Below are positions 1 through 11,348 of a stretch of DNA of 64,000 nucleotides, piece by piece (the first letter of the stretch is position 1; each line of letters opens with the position of its first letter). Under the pieces are notes generated by a model. It was not told where the DNA came from. It saw only the letters and a program-made list of their open reading frames with translations, and did not search any database. The DNA lies in assembly GCA_022419385.1 (NCBI GenBank), contig JAJUBI010000004.1:4383286-4447285 (forward strand). Direction: 5' to 3'. The DNA is from Paraconiothyrium sp. Pb-2020 (taxonomy: Eukaryota > Ascomycota > Dothideomycetes > Pleosporales > Didymosphaeriaceae). The position numbers were made by a program, and so were the translations under genes.

Positions 1-2456
1 CCCACCAGTCGCTCTATCATCGCAAAAAGAGATGCTGCTATCCCAACCATCTCCCTAGGAGATATGCAAAAATACATGTTCGAAAATGGAGTGAGGCTAT
101 GATACTATCTTAAAATACAACACTAATCTCGTACAGGCAGGATATCCGGACGTGACCACGCCCAACGCAAGAGAAGTCAACATTGGCCCCGACGGCTTTC
201 ATGACACAATACCTCAAGAGGGATTGACCTTTGGCCTTGGACCAGAGATAACCGCAGAAATGAAGAAGATTGTGGAAGAAAACTGTAAAGACAACAAAAA
301 TCTGCAAGTCTGTATCGAGAAAGTGCATGACACCCTTACGAACACCCAACTCAACACTCACTCAAAGCGCTTTCTTCTTTTGACCGCGGGAGCAGTTGCG
401 GTTGCGGTGCCATGGATCATTGCGGCCATCATAGTCGTAAGTAAAGTTGCCCTGACATGGGCGCTAGCGGATGGTAAAACCGGCAAACTTCACTTGCCCC
501 ACGAAGATAACGGTCCACTAGCTCAAATTGAGACTCTTGGAGACGATGTCGACTATATTGCTTTCTCCACTGGTGAAGGAGACAATGCCAACGTTGTGGC
601 CAACGTGACCATTACTCCAACACCTGCGCCTACGCCAAACCCTGAGTGAGTTCACTGTAGAAATGTTGATCAAGATTTACTAACATTGTGGAATCTAGCC
701 AAAATGTCAGTCTCGAGGAGGTCACTGCCGATGGCGACGGTCATAAGAAAGGTAGCATATTAATGCACATTCCGGAAGACCTTGATCGCAACCTTAGAGA
801 TCGCCTTCGGGTTCTTGGTGTTCAACAAATCAGAGACTTGTGCGCAAAAGACAGGGAAGCACATGCGATTACCAGACGCTCCAAGATCGATCCACGCGCA
901 CCACCGCCAGTGTCAGAAGAGTGCAGAACCGGAGTAAGGAACCTTGCCAGAAGTAGCATGTTTGCCATGGATGACGAAATGGCCATGCAAATGGTACCTG
1001 CAAACCCCAATAATCCGGCGAATCTCGAAACCCATCCAGATGGTGCGGCAGTTCCCAATCTCGATATTGATGGTCTCAATGCTGCTATAGAAATGGCACG
1101 TCAATATCAGCAGAGAAGAGGCGCCAATAATCTACCTGGCGCGAACAGCTTTTACCGCGGTCTGATAGTCGCTAGTCTGGTGTTGAGATATGTTCAAGAA
1201 GTAGCATTAGTCATGAAAGAGATAGACGAGCTGTTGACACTTGTCGAATGGGGCGTGGAACAGATCAAGAAGGTCACAACAAAAGATGTATTGTGCCCTT
1301 CCGACCTAGTATGCTTCGATACGGGATGCAAGGGCTATGTGGAGAGAAAAGACATCCTTCACCCGGATGACGACCCAGAAATAGAGCAAACCGGCTCTTG
1401 CACATTGGTAAGGACCTTCCACAACCCTGCAGAAAACCAAACTAACGGTCACGTAGGAATCAAATAAAGGCTGTGAGTGCGAGATTCTCACTCAGCCATA
1501 CGTACGTCCCATGCCGGACACGAGCTACTTCGATAATCTGCAACAGTTTATGGAAGCTATCGATGACTCTGTCTCACATCCGACTTGCTCAACAGATGAC
1601 TCGATCAACTTCGACACTGCGCGCATGAACGAGGCTATCGATGGCGCCTGCAAGAATCACGATGAGCTTAGACGGAGGAAACGCCATGGAGCCGCCCTCT
1701 CACTGCGAGATACCTTTGCGTACTACAATACGGACAAGGATAATCTACGCTGGCACCTTTCCTGGGATGACGCTGGGGGCCAATGCTCGTTGAAGTGCAA
1801 GGATGTCTTCAATCAGATGCTATATTACGACAAATGTAAGTTGAGCCTCAAGAGGGCGTGTCGGACTCAACAGCTAAAGTTCTACAGGCAGATGGTGGGG
1901 TGCCGCAGCAAAGAAGGGTTCTGTGCCTACAGAATGTGGCGTGGCTTCGTATGACGTAGACTACGTGCCAGCACCTTCACCTCCTCCACCTGCACCCTCC
2001 TATTCACCTCAGCTCCCGGACAACTGGTCTCAGTACTTGATTATTATAGAGCATGAGATCTCCGGGCCGGGCAACTGGAAGCTCGACTGGACCCTATTCG
2101 CGGACCCTTGGGGGGTTAATGCCAAAGTCGAGGGCCCAGCAGATTACATGGACATCGGTGCCACATCCATGGAAATCCACATCAATGTTGATGACGCAGA
2201 TAACCATGAGAAGGCAAAGATTCGATTCACCATTGCAGATCGTTTCAACCCTTCGGAAAAGAAGGATGCGCCGTGGTACGCCGGCCCAAATGGTGACATG
2301 GGTGAAGCATACTTTGGCTTGAACTGGTGCGGAATCGCAGAGAAGGACTCAGACTGGCACGACGATAATGGCACTTGGAAGCGGAAGGTGAGGTGTGGCT
2401 TTTCCAAAGACTTCGGATTGGTCTTCAAGACCGGCGGCATTTCGTGGCGCCTCTAG
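1..2456 (+). CDS. Unrecognised multi-domain membrane/secreted-type protein, 5' end outside window
   Basis: Five exons can be joined in one open frame: <1-90, 137-645, 699-1452, 1496-1835 and 1888-2456, giving 753 visible residues. The introns (46, 53, 43 and 52 nt) have GTGAG/GTAGG/GTAAG donors and CAG/TAG acceptors; intron 2 has a clear TTTACTAAC branch site. The frame is open to the window edge, so the start and any signal peptide lie upstream. Visible residues about 109-135 form one strong hydrophobic transmembrane segment. A cysteine-rich patch (CPSDLVCFDTGC) sits near 399-430. A proline linker (PAPSPPPPAPSYSP) near 591-605 precedes a C-terminal domain rich in Trp, Asp and beta-strand patterns that ends in ISWRL. 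I do not recognise the family. A tail region of a large fungal secreted enzyme is possible, but I see no catalytic motif. Gene confidence is good; function unknown. Confidence 0.75.
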
Positions 2457-5400
2457 ATGTGCATCCGAGTTACTCGGATTGATAGACTTATAATAGAGGG
2501 AAGATCTTACTTAGATCTTGCGTTTTGAGCAACCATACAGGGGTCATGTTCAATAGGAGCATGTAAAGGTCAACAACTAGCAGGCTATTGATCTACTCGT
2601 ATACCTTGCTACTAGTGATCTAAGACGACATAGGGCCGCACGGACTAGACGAGCGCGACATGAGCTTGAGAGTGAAGTATGCAGCATGAACCAAACAACG
2701 CACCACTCAAAACTCCTCACCAGATCTCTTACCAACATCTTCCCAGCTTTGGAAGCTGTTCATGCATTGCATTCCCAAAGCATGCACGCAATGCAATCTC
2801 CATTCCGTGGTGGCTGGAGTGTATGCGCTCCGTCTTGCGCAAACCCTGATCGGCTTCCGCTTTCACTTTTTGCAGATGCGCTGGGTCATAGAAGTTTGGA
2901 CATGCTCGACCAATCGCAGGTTACAAACGTGTGAGCACTCACCCGCAGCTGCGCAGAAACATAATGTCAATGCTCTGAATCAGACATCGGTAACATGTGC
3001 AAGAACCAGCAGCATCTCTGTATCAAGTCGAAAATCTTGCGTACACCTCAAGCACACATGCATTTCATCTCGCGACCCTCATGCCTTACCGAGACGTGCA
3101 GATCCTCATCAAACAAGCGTGCGCAGCCGCGGCCCCCAGAAACCTATACGGCTAATCAACGCTTGCACGTTGTCGTAGGCATTGCCTCGCAACAAGTCCG
3201 GCGTTCACGCTCGTCAACCGGACGTTTCGAGTCAACTGGACGTCGAGATGAACGCTGATGATTTCGTACATGGGGGAGGGCCGCGTAAGGAGCTTGCACC
3301 ATGTATACAATGTATGCGTTCTTGTCGTGTGGAGAGATATGCTCTTATTCTTCGGAAGGACGAAAAGTAATCGTTTGGGTGGACTAAAACGTTTTTAATT
3401 ATAAACAGATGAGTAAAACCAGTCTCATCTTCCCGTGGTCCGTTAACTTCAATGCTGCGATAACAATGCTATGAAGTATCTATAGATCACTCCTAGGTGC
3501 ATTCAACGTTTATGTTGTTTTGGGCATGCTTAGCGTGGCATATAGAAGCTTTTGACATGTATCTTGAGGTAAAGCCACTGGAGAGAGGCCACTGGAGAGG
3601 GCCCAGATGCGGAGTAGTGAGACTAGAAGACGGTGTGTCTAGCCGATAGTTGCGCGAACCATTGACTGGCTCCGCGGACCCAAAGACATGCCACTCTGAT
3701 CGAGATCGTAAACTTGTAGCATATATACCGGTGCAGAGCGTGTCGTTGCACATGCGTGTCCGCTAAAGTAGTAAAAATCGTTGGGCCAGCAGTGGGTCTG
3801 GGGTACAGCATACAGCCTTGGCATATCCAAGCGGATAAGGCACCTGACCTAGCGACGATGACATCCGAGCTGTTACCAATTGTTCTGAGGTTGAGAACGG
3901 TGTGCTCAGGCATATTAGCAAGACATAGCGCTGATGTGGCGCTCTCACCTCACCCACCACCACGAGTCGAACACCTCATTCGCCTCTACCAATCAGCACG
4001 CTTTCCGCCACGCTATCAGAGAGCCACGACGGACACTCCGGAAATAATGTTTGGCGTTGTGAGGGCGCATCCTGGCAACTGACTCGTCGGTCCGAGGACA
4101 TGGTGACGATTCGTTCGATCAGGTTTGTACCTGACAGCCTGCCATGGTTGTGCAGTTCTGCCCGCATACGTGGTTGTGGGTACAACGGCGTGCGCCCTCG
4201 TCCTCGTTCGGCTGGTTTGGAACCTGTTCCTGCGTTGCGGAGCAACCGCCGAACCAGAGCCATGTCCTGAGAGTGTCGCAAACGGCAAGTGTGGCTCGCG
4301 CTCGTCGCCATGTCATTCGCTCGGAACATTGCCGTTGGTGTGCACTACTGCGTACCATGGGCGCTCTCCCGGCTGAGAGGTGTGCATGTGCAGCATCTCA
4401 GGCAAGACTGATTACTGCGCATGCTTTTTTTGAGGAGGGTGATGGCTGGCTGATGTCGACGTTCGAGAAGGCGAGCTGCATGGCCCAGTCTAGTCCAGCC
4501 CTCCCCACTTGAGGGAGTAACCGTTCGCTTCACATGGCGGGGAGGCTGTCGATTAGCTGGAAAAGGCACGCGCCTGACACCGGTGTGGGAGGTCTGGGCC
4601 TGTGAAGCGATCGTGGGGTCAGAAAACTGCACGATCGGACGTGCCAAAAGAAATGTGACGATACATGCCCGTTCTCAGGAGTGATTACGCTAAACGGAAG
4701 TTGGCAGTCGGATGTGCTGTCATAAACACGGGTCCGACGCATGCCCAGTAACAAATATGGAAAGCGCTTATGTTTTTACCCTGCGGTGGCTTTGCGATTT
4801 GTTCGCGTCTTTCCCTTTGGTGACTTACAGAGCCTTGCGAGGAGGCCGTTGGCAAGATTAACAATTTCCTCTGAATTGGCAATTTTGGAGTTACGACACC
4901 CCGGTCAGTTTTTTGGATGGTTACCCAGGCTACGCGAAGCCGAAGCTGGTTGCCAGCCTCACCATACCAGGATTACAGTCGGTCCTTCGCAAACACCACA
5001 GTATGCTATACAGCGGTTCACTTTCTGTGAGCAGAAAATAGTATCAAGCCCGATTGGCCGGCACCTGCCGTACCGGAACTTTCGCCAAGGTCGACTTTGG
5101 GGTACTGAAAACTGTCAAACAAAAGGGCATAGTCGGTGCCGTTACCTGCAAGGACTTCCTCACACAGTAAGTCAATGAAGCCGGACCATGGACCGGCTTC
5201 AGTATGCATGAGCTGCGGCGTAGCAGGCGGTCGGTGTAACCACTATCCACTGCGTGACTTCAACTTGTGTAGTTTGGCAACTCTTACCGGCAGCGACTGA
5301 TATTCCAAAGCATCATCATATGAATAGGCCAGGATAAGAATGAGAAATTGTGGGCACCTGCATAGCAGATGACTTTGCATCTCGAAAAAGTTGACTGCGG

Positions 5401-8400
5401 ATTAATCTCCCGGAACTGCCATTGTTCGGACAGTGTTTTCTGTTGTGGGGACGCCTCCGTTCCGTAGTCTGCGCCGGCGCGTGCCTTCAGATCCTTGTTT
5501 ACCGAACTCAGGGGTACAGCCACTGCCAACGTCAAGTCGCTGCTCTCGGACGGTTCTGTGAGCAAGTAACGTCAATTCTGCCGATTAGAAGACGAATCCT
5601 GTTGCATCGGACCTTGGCTGCGCGAGCACCGCGTGGCTCGTTCACACGTAATGGAACTTAGCTCGTAGAGCCCGGTGATTGTAGCGCCGCGCCAGCGCGG
5701 GGATAGCACTGCCACAGCAGCAGGTTTGTAACATTGTGGCGATCCCCACACTTTACTCTGCACAGGCTTTCCATTCTATGGTTGCCGAAGCAGCCGTTCA
5801 GCTGTCGCGGGAATTATTGTAGCCGGTCAGGCAAAAATTGAAGGCCTCTCTGTAGCGACCGATTTAGGAAACTGGTCCACAAGCGTCACGAATGCTCGAC
5901 GGACTGAACTGTTTGAATACTGCTTGTGGGCGCATGTTCTTAGCAGTCTCTAGATACAAAGTCCTTATCGCCTCCACAACAGCCCGAGATCGTGGACATT
6001 GTGTGACGTTTTCGGTGCTCGGAAATCTCTTCAGCACGGCTCGGCCTCTGGCAGATGTTATTACCTCTGACTCGGGACGAGCGGAGTCAATACGAAAGAT
6101 TTGAAGAAGAAAAATGAAGATGAACACTTTCGTAGCGTTGAAATTTCTGGATCGGGAGCAGCGGCGGCTCTGGCAAATTAGCTTGCCGTGGTCCCTGAAG
6201 ATCTTCAATCACAGGGCTGCTGATGATATGCACCTGCTGTTTCGTGCGAGCATGTACCCTTGCTACCTAAAGATTGATTGAGAACTGCAAACACGGCTTG
6301 CAACGGCGGTAACACTGCGTGCAGATGTAGCGGTGGCATCAAAGTCTGGTACGCTTCAATCTCGACGTGCGTTTCAATTGCGTGGCGCATGAGCTCGAGT
6401 CCCTTTTTGACTTCCAGATGCTCGAATAGGCGAGATGCTCCTGCATGCTGGGTCATTTCTTTGTGCGACTTGCTGCAAGCCAGAAATTTGGGAATGTTGC
6501 TTTGCTGGTGCTACCCAGGGCTCCAAGGCTCCATGGCTGCCTAGACCGCGTGCTAGAGCGCCGAACACCTTGACCGCAAGAACCCGCGAGAGCCCTCACG
6601 TCTGCAGTGGTATCTGACGTGCGCCACTTAGAGAAGTTCGGGCTCTTGGTAAGCCGCTACGAGAAGGACAAGGGCCAAGCGGCGCAAATGGTGCGCGTTA
6701 AGAGACGTCACAGCTGTGGTGTCGAGGCAGAAGCATCATCCTAGCGGTCAAAACATGACAACTGCCTCGCCGGGATACCGAAGCTTCCATGATATTTTTG
6801 CAAATTTTTGCTCCGACCAGTTGCGCACGTATTAAATGAGATGACATAGGTGGTCGCCGCAAAGTCGACACTCGCGATCGGATTCGCATCACGCAAGCAG
6901 CAGGATTAGTATACTCTTTCGCCATCTTCTCCGCATTTCGTCTATCGCATCCTGTTTCTGGGTGGCAACGAGACGCTTGTCGGCCGCCTCATGCTCGGGG
7001 TAAGGATCAAGAACCCCTGCATGGCTGCGGTAGCGCTGCATAGCGGGCTCGGCTGTTTATTGGTCGCGAACTGCGGATGGCATGCAAATGAGCGGTCCCC
7101 AAAGGGATTAGGGTGCCAGTCGTCTGCACGGTGAAACACTGTCAATCTTCATGTACTGATGCAGCCCTCCGACGCCGTAGCAACGGCGATACTTCTCGTC
7201 GGTCACGCATGGTGTGTCTTCGTTCTGGTGGCATGCGGCTCTAGCAAGCAATTCGTTGATCTTCACACCGGTGCAGCCGCCGCGACAGGCGAGGACCATG
7301 GCTGAAGCCGCGGCGAGCGTCGCTCACGGGTTGCGGCAAGGCGCCAAGAGGATCTGAGATGGTAGAGGTGCAGTAGCATTTCCGCTGCGCATCGCTTGCA
7401 GCCGACCCCAGCGAGTGAGGGCTTTGGAAGCGGTCCCCGGGAGCGGCCACGGTTCGCCGTGGCAGTTCTTTGTCCAGGCGACGTGTTGTCAGTGGCCAGC
7501 GAACGGAGGCTCAGAGAAGAACAGCGGAAGATAAGCTGCAGGGTCGCACAACAGCGCGTTGATGGTGTCCCGGCATGCCTGCTTGGGAGACTGACGGCGC
7601 TGTCTGGCCTGGGCTGCTCTGATAGCGACGTCAACACTGTGGCGGGCAAGCAGCTGAAGGCTAGGCGAAATTTGCTAGCTGCCCTCGTGATGACGGGAGA
7701 GCCGTGGACGCTTGGAGCGCGGCGTTCGAGTTAAGACGAGCGAGATGAGGCGCTGGAGCTTAATCGCTCAGTAGTGGGAACGACGCCGTGGGCTGAGAGC
7801 CTCCGAGGTGCACTGCAGGCGCGCGAGCTGCCATGTCGGCACGCTGCGGCAGGCCAGGTGCTCGAGGAGCGAGAGATAAGATGAGGCGCCTGCCCTGAGC
7901 AGGCATGTATGTAAAATGACTGCAGCAAGGATGAGCAGCATGGACCGCAGTTGATGTGGGTACGTGCAGTGCGTGGTGTGTGTCCGTGCTAACCAGGGCA
8001 GGCGCGCCCCAGTTCACCTGCACTAGTCGGTTGCGCTCCTCCCAAAAGCGACGCTTGCCTCTCTCTCACCTTTGCCCGCCTGGTCCATCACCGCTATTCT
8101 CCCCACCCTCGCCGCCCTCCTCCTCCCCCTCCCTCCTCTCCGCTTTGGAACCCAAGTCGCACTCGACAGCGGCCGCGGCACGTTGTCAGTCGATGGCGGT
8201 ATCTGTCCGTTCATTTCCCGTCATTCCTTAATCTTGCCTTGGGTGTACTGGCTTTCACTCAACCCGACCTACCTCGACATACACGCTGATTGCGCCTCGC
8301 ACTCCACGTATACTGTATGCGCCCCCGCCATACCGACTGAGCCTGAGACGGCCCCTCCAATCTGCGTGCTGACCATAGTCTGCCGCCGTAGTAATCCCGT

Positions 8401-8633
8401 CAGCACTTTGTACCTCGAGCGCGCCTGTTTCGTCTCGATTCCGCCGTGCCCGCCTTTGTAGCACTTCGACAACGGAACCGTCCAACCACAGCGCCCGCAA
8501 CTGCCGCCCTCTGGAACCCAAGCCGCACACCCCACTGAAGGGCCAAGCAGAGCGTTGCATTACAATCCCCTAATCTCGTCAAGCTGCCCGCCGTAGTCGA
8601 TCGCGTCCCTCGGGGGCCCTCAGCTGCTTCACC
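2457..8633. other. 6.2 kb tract without a convincing gene
   Basis: No frame here exceeds about 150 codons, and the translations look like non-coding sequence: high Cys/His/Arg, no domain, no plausible splice chain. The tract is mixed in base composition rather than strongly AT-rich, so there is no obvious RIP signature by eye. A short direct repeat, gccactggagag, occurs twice near 3574-3600. The last 600 bases (about 8030-8630) are pyrimidine-rich and look like the promoter and leader of the next gene. I found no transposase, terminal inverted repeats or tRNA. Confidence 0.5.
8030..8633 (+). promoter_or_regulatory. CT-rich promoter/5' leader of the 904-aa protein gene
   Basis: Long runs of C and T (for example about 8090-8145) lie upstream of the ATG at 8634, which sits in a good CACC-ATGG context. 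Pyrimidine-rich stretches are typical around transcription starts of strongly expressed genes in filamentous fungi. The transcription start itself cannot be placed. Confidence 0.4.
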
Positions 8634-11348
8634 ATGGCTCAGATCGCGCTGCCACGACAGCAGGTGACGCAGACACAGCAATCTGCCCAAGTCGGCTCAC
8701 CGCTATACCAGCGCCGCCGCCCGTCACAGGCTGGACCCATTGAATTGCTACCGAACCCTGACTTCTCCTTCCCCATGCGAGACCCAGAGACTACATTGTC
8801 AACACCCGCTCCTGCTCCCAATGCGCGCCCGATGTCGCTCCAAGCATATCCTACAGGCCGTCGAGGCTCCGCGCACGCCAGGGGAAAATCGATAAATGCC
8901 CTGCCCGACTTCAGTTTCAACCCAGCTGGAACATCGGCGCCGGTCGCGACTGCGACTTCACCACAACTGTCTCCCATGGCATTACCTACGACTCCCGTAA
9001 CCCCCTCGAGACCGATTGGAGGACATAGGCGCGGTGGGAGCGAGTTCATCGGTGGAGACGGGCGGTCCGGAGGTACTTCGCTGTTAAGCACCAGTCCTAC
9101 TAAAGGCGACGACGTCCTACCTGCACCAACTAACAACACCCTACGACCAGGCCCACCTGCGGGACGACGCGGCCATGCTCATCGTCGCTCCGGTGCAGTA
9201 TCCTCCCACGATCTAACCTCAATCATGAACCCTCCGGCGCACCCACGAGCCGGCAGTGCGCCCGTTACTCCTTCAGAGGGCCCACAGTTCGCATTTGGCC
9301 ATTCTGTAAACAAGTCCATGTCTCAACCGTCATTGCGAGATGCTGGCTCACTTCAAGACGCGGAAGAGATGCCACGACCTCCCTCCCGGGCACGTGTTGG
9401 GTTTTCTGATAAAGTCGAATATATTCGACCGCTTTCAACTATTTCCTCGGAGACCGAAACATCCATGTCAACGATGCGAGGTCACTCGGCGACGAATAGT
9501 CTGTCATCAGTCATTAGTTCCGGAACATCGAGTCCGCAGACGTTTAGGAATGGTCGTCCTACTCTTAGTACTGTGGAGGATGAATCTCGTCCTAGTACAG
9601 CGGGCGCAATTCTGGGTAGTCGGAGCAATTCTGGGGACGATGTGACCAACCGCAAACGTCCCTCCTCCGCGGTCTCCCCCACGGCGATTGCGGCCCCCAA
9701 CACTGCAGCCCTTCCAGCCAAACGTCGAAGCTTCTTCCGGTCTGAGCCGCGGCGCAGTGATCCATCTGTACCGACTCTGTCCAGCGTTTCTGATCCGGCT
9801 CTGACTGTTCCCATTGAGTCACCTCTGCCCTCTCCAATGCTCGATGAAGAAGAGCCTGGCGAGCAGAGTACCAAGACCAAGTCCCGGAAATCTAACAAGG
9901 CCCCGAGGAAGGTCAAATCGTGGGCAAGCTCTATTATTCCCAAGAAAGCTAAACATAGCCGGAAGGTCAAGGATAGAGCTTCAACACCGCCTCCGCAATC
10001 CACCGTGGATGATGAATCTGATACTTCCGAGGACGTCGATTTCGAAGCCAACTTTGATGTCGACAATACTGTGACCATTGTGTCGCCTACCGACGACGCA
10101 GTCACTGTTCAAAAGACACAGACTGATTACGCATCGTGGCAGCCGCGTGAGCTCAAACGCGTGGATTCTGACACGATGAACCCCGTGATCGATCTGGACG
10201 CGGCCCTTGGACCATTCAATGGTACAAATGCCCGTACGCAGCGAGGCTTTGCTGCCCACCGACGAGCTATGCATAGCGCAGGGGGTATCCTCCAGAACCA
10301 CCGGCGGACTGAGAGCGCACCAGCATTGGTGCCCTTTGAGCTCAGAAGTACGGCAGCGGCAACATCATCAACCATGGCAGATGTGTTTGAAGAGGAGGAG
10401 CCAGAAGATGACACCCCCATCTCTAGTGGAAAGAGCACGCATTCTGAACCCGCGATAAGTGAGGAGCAAGAGGAAGCGGAAGAGCCAAAGATACAAGTTG
10501 TGGAGACTGACGACCATCACAATGGCTCATCTATCAACTGGAATTTCAACGATGATCTGAGTCTGAAACGCAATGACAGGTCAAGGAGAGATGAGACATC
10601 TGAGCCATGTTCTCCACGTGCTCTTCCAGACTCAGTCATGAGTGTTGACGGAACCACACGCTCCCCAGGCGCTGATGTGGTAGAGATTGTAGAAGATTTT
10701 GAAGAGCCACGAACCTCATCTCTGACTCATTCTTCTGATTCTACTGTCACGCCTCAGGTCTCGGCAGACGACAGTAAGGAGACGCACACTGTCATGAACC
10801 TTTCACTTCCTCTGGCACAACAGAACCTGATGACGCCAGATACTTTTTCATCCTTCCCATCACCAGACTTTAGATCTAGTCAGGTCTCTTTGGACACGCA
10901 ACGGCTGGGCACAGCCGCATCGTCCATGACTGATTATCAAGCGATGCCTTCACCACGCTTTGTTGGGGAACCAGGTCCAGAACTTCGCGTCTCCGTTGAC
11001 GATGTTCCCTCACTGACCTCTTCTCGATCCACGATGACGAGCGCGATGCAGAGCGCCTTCCCGTTGCCAAGCCCTCGGCAGCCAGGCGATCGATCTGCCT
11101 CTCTCTGCTCCGCCCCTAGCGATGTTGAATCCCGTCGCCGCAAGCGTTCAAGCATTGCGAGCCTCTCCCGTTTGATGAACACTGGGTCATTTGGCGAGAG
11201 GAGCAAGCTGTCAATTGAGACTAGGCCACAGTCAGAGTATGGCATGCTGGAAGCCACCCAGAAGGAATCCAAGAAGAAGCACAAGCGTCTCAGCAAGCTC
11301 ATGCAATTTTGGAAAACCAAAGAGTCAAAAGGGTCGTCTCGAACTTGA
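8634..11348 (+). CDS. Large Ser/Pro-rich low-complexity protein ('cell wall proline-rich protein' type)
   Basis: A single 904-codon exon. The protein is dominated by Ser, Pro, Thr and Arg with many RRxS-type phosphorylation-like motifs (RRGS, HRRS, KRRSFF). It has a basic middle segment near residues 405-450, acidic stretches near 460-480 and 580-650, and a lysine-rich C-terminus (KKKHKRLSKLMQFWK). There is no signal peptide, membrane segment or catalytic domain. Related Aspergillus proteins are, as I recall, annotated 'cell wall proline rich protein', but nothing here targets the wall; an intracellular phospho-regulated scaffold fits better (inference). The codon pattern is strong throughout, and the antisense open frames over it are shadows. 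The ATG at 8634 has a good context. Confidence 0.88.
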   Translation: MAQIALPRQQVTQTQQSAQVGSPLYQRRRPSQAGPIELLPNPDFSFPMRDPETTLSTPAPAPNARPMSLQAYPTGRRGSAHARGKSINALPDFSFNPAGTSAPVATATSPQLSPMALPTTPVTPSRPIGGHRRGGSEFIGGDGRSGGTSLLSTSPTKGDDVLPAPTNNTLRPGPPAGRRGHAHRRSGAVSSHDLTSIMNPPAHPRAGSAPVTPSEGPQFAFGHSVNKSMSQPSLRDAGSLQDAEEMPRPPSRARVGFSDKVEYIRPLSTISSETETSMSTMRGHSATNSLSSVISSGTSSPQTFRNGRPTLSTVEDESRPSTAGAILGSRSNSGDDVTNRKRPSSAVSPTAIAAPNTAALPAKRRSFFRSEPRRSDPSVPTLSSVSDPALTVPIESPLPSPMLDEEEPGEQSTKTKSRKSNKAPRKVKSWASSIIPKKAKHSRKVKDRASTPPPQSTVDDESDTSEDVDFEANFDVDNTVTIVSPTDDAVTVQKTQTDYASWQPRELKRVDSDTMNPVIDLDAALGPFNGTNARTQRGFAAHRRAMHSAGGILQNHRRTESAPALVPFELRSTAAATSSTMADVFEEEEPEDDTPISSGKSTHSEPAISEEQEEAEEPKIQVVETDDHHNGSSINWNFNDDLSLKRNDRSRRDETSEPCSPRALPDSVMSVDGTTRSPGADVVEIVEDFEEPRTSSLTHSSDSTVTPQVSADDSKETHTVMNLSLPLAQQNLMTPDTFSSFPSPDFRSSQVSLDTQRLGTAASSMTDYQAMPSPRFVGEPGPELRVSVDDVPSLTSSRSTMTSAMQSAFPLPSPRQPGDRSASLCSAPSDVESRRRKRSSIASLSRLMNTGSFGERSKLSIETRPQSEYGMLEATQKESKKKHKRLSKLMQFWKTKESKGSSRT

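Noticed and set aside
2762..3178. 138-codon plus-strand frame in the left gene-free tract
   Set aside because: Cys/His/Ser-rich composition without any domain; no start context or splice partners.
4741..5178. 145-codon plus-strand frame in the left gene-free tract
   Set aside because: No recognisable motif and no coding-like neighbours; length is compatible with chance in a 6 kb tract.
9482..10105. 207-codon minus-strand frame within the 904-aa protein gene
   Set aside because: Ser/Leu-rich shadow frame; the plus-strand exon is continuous and strongly coding.
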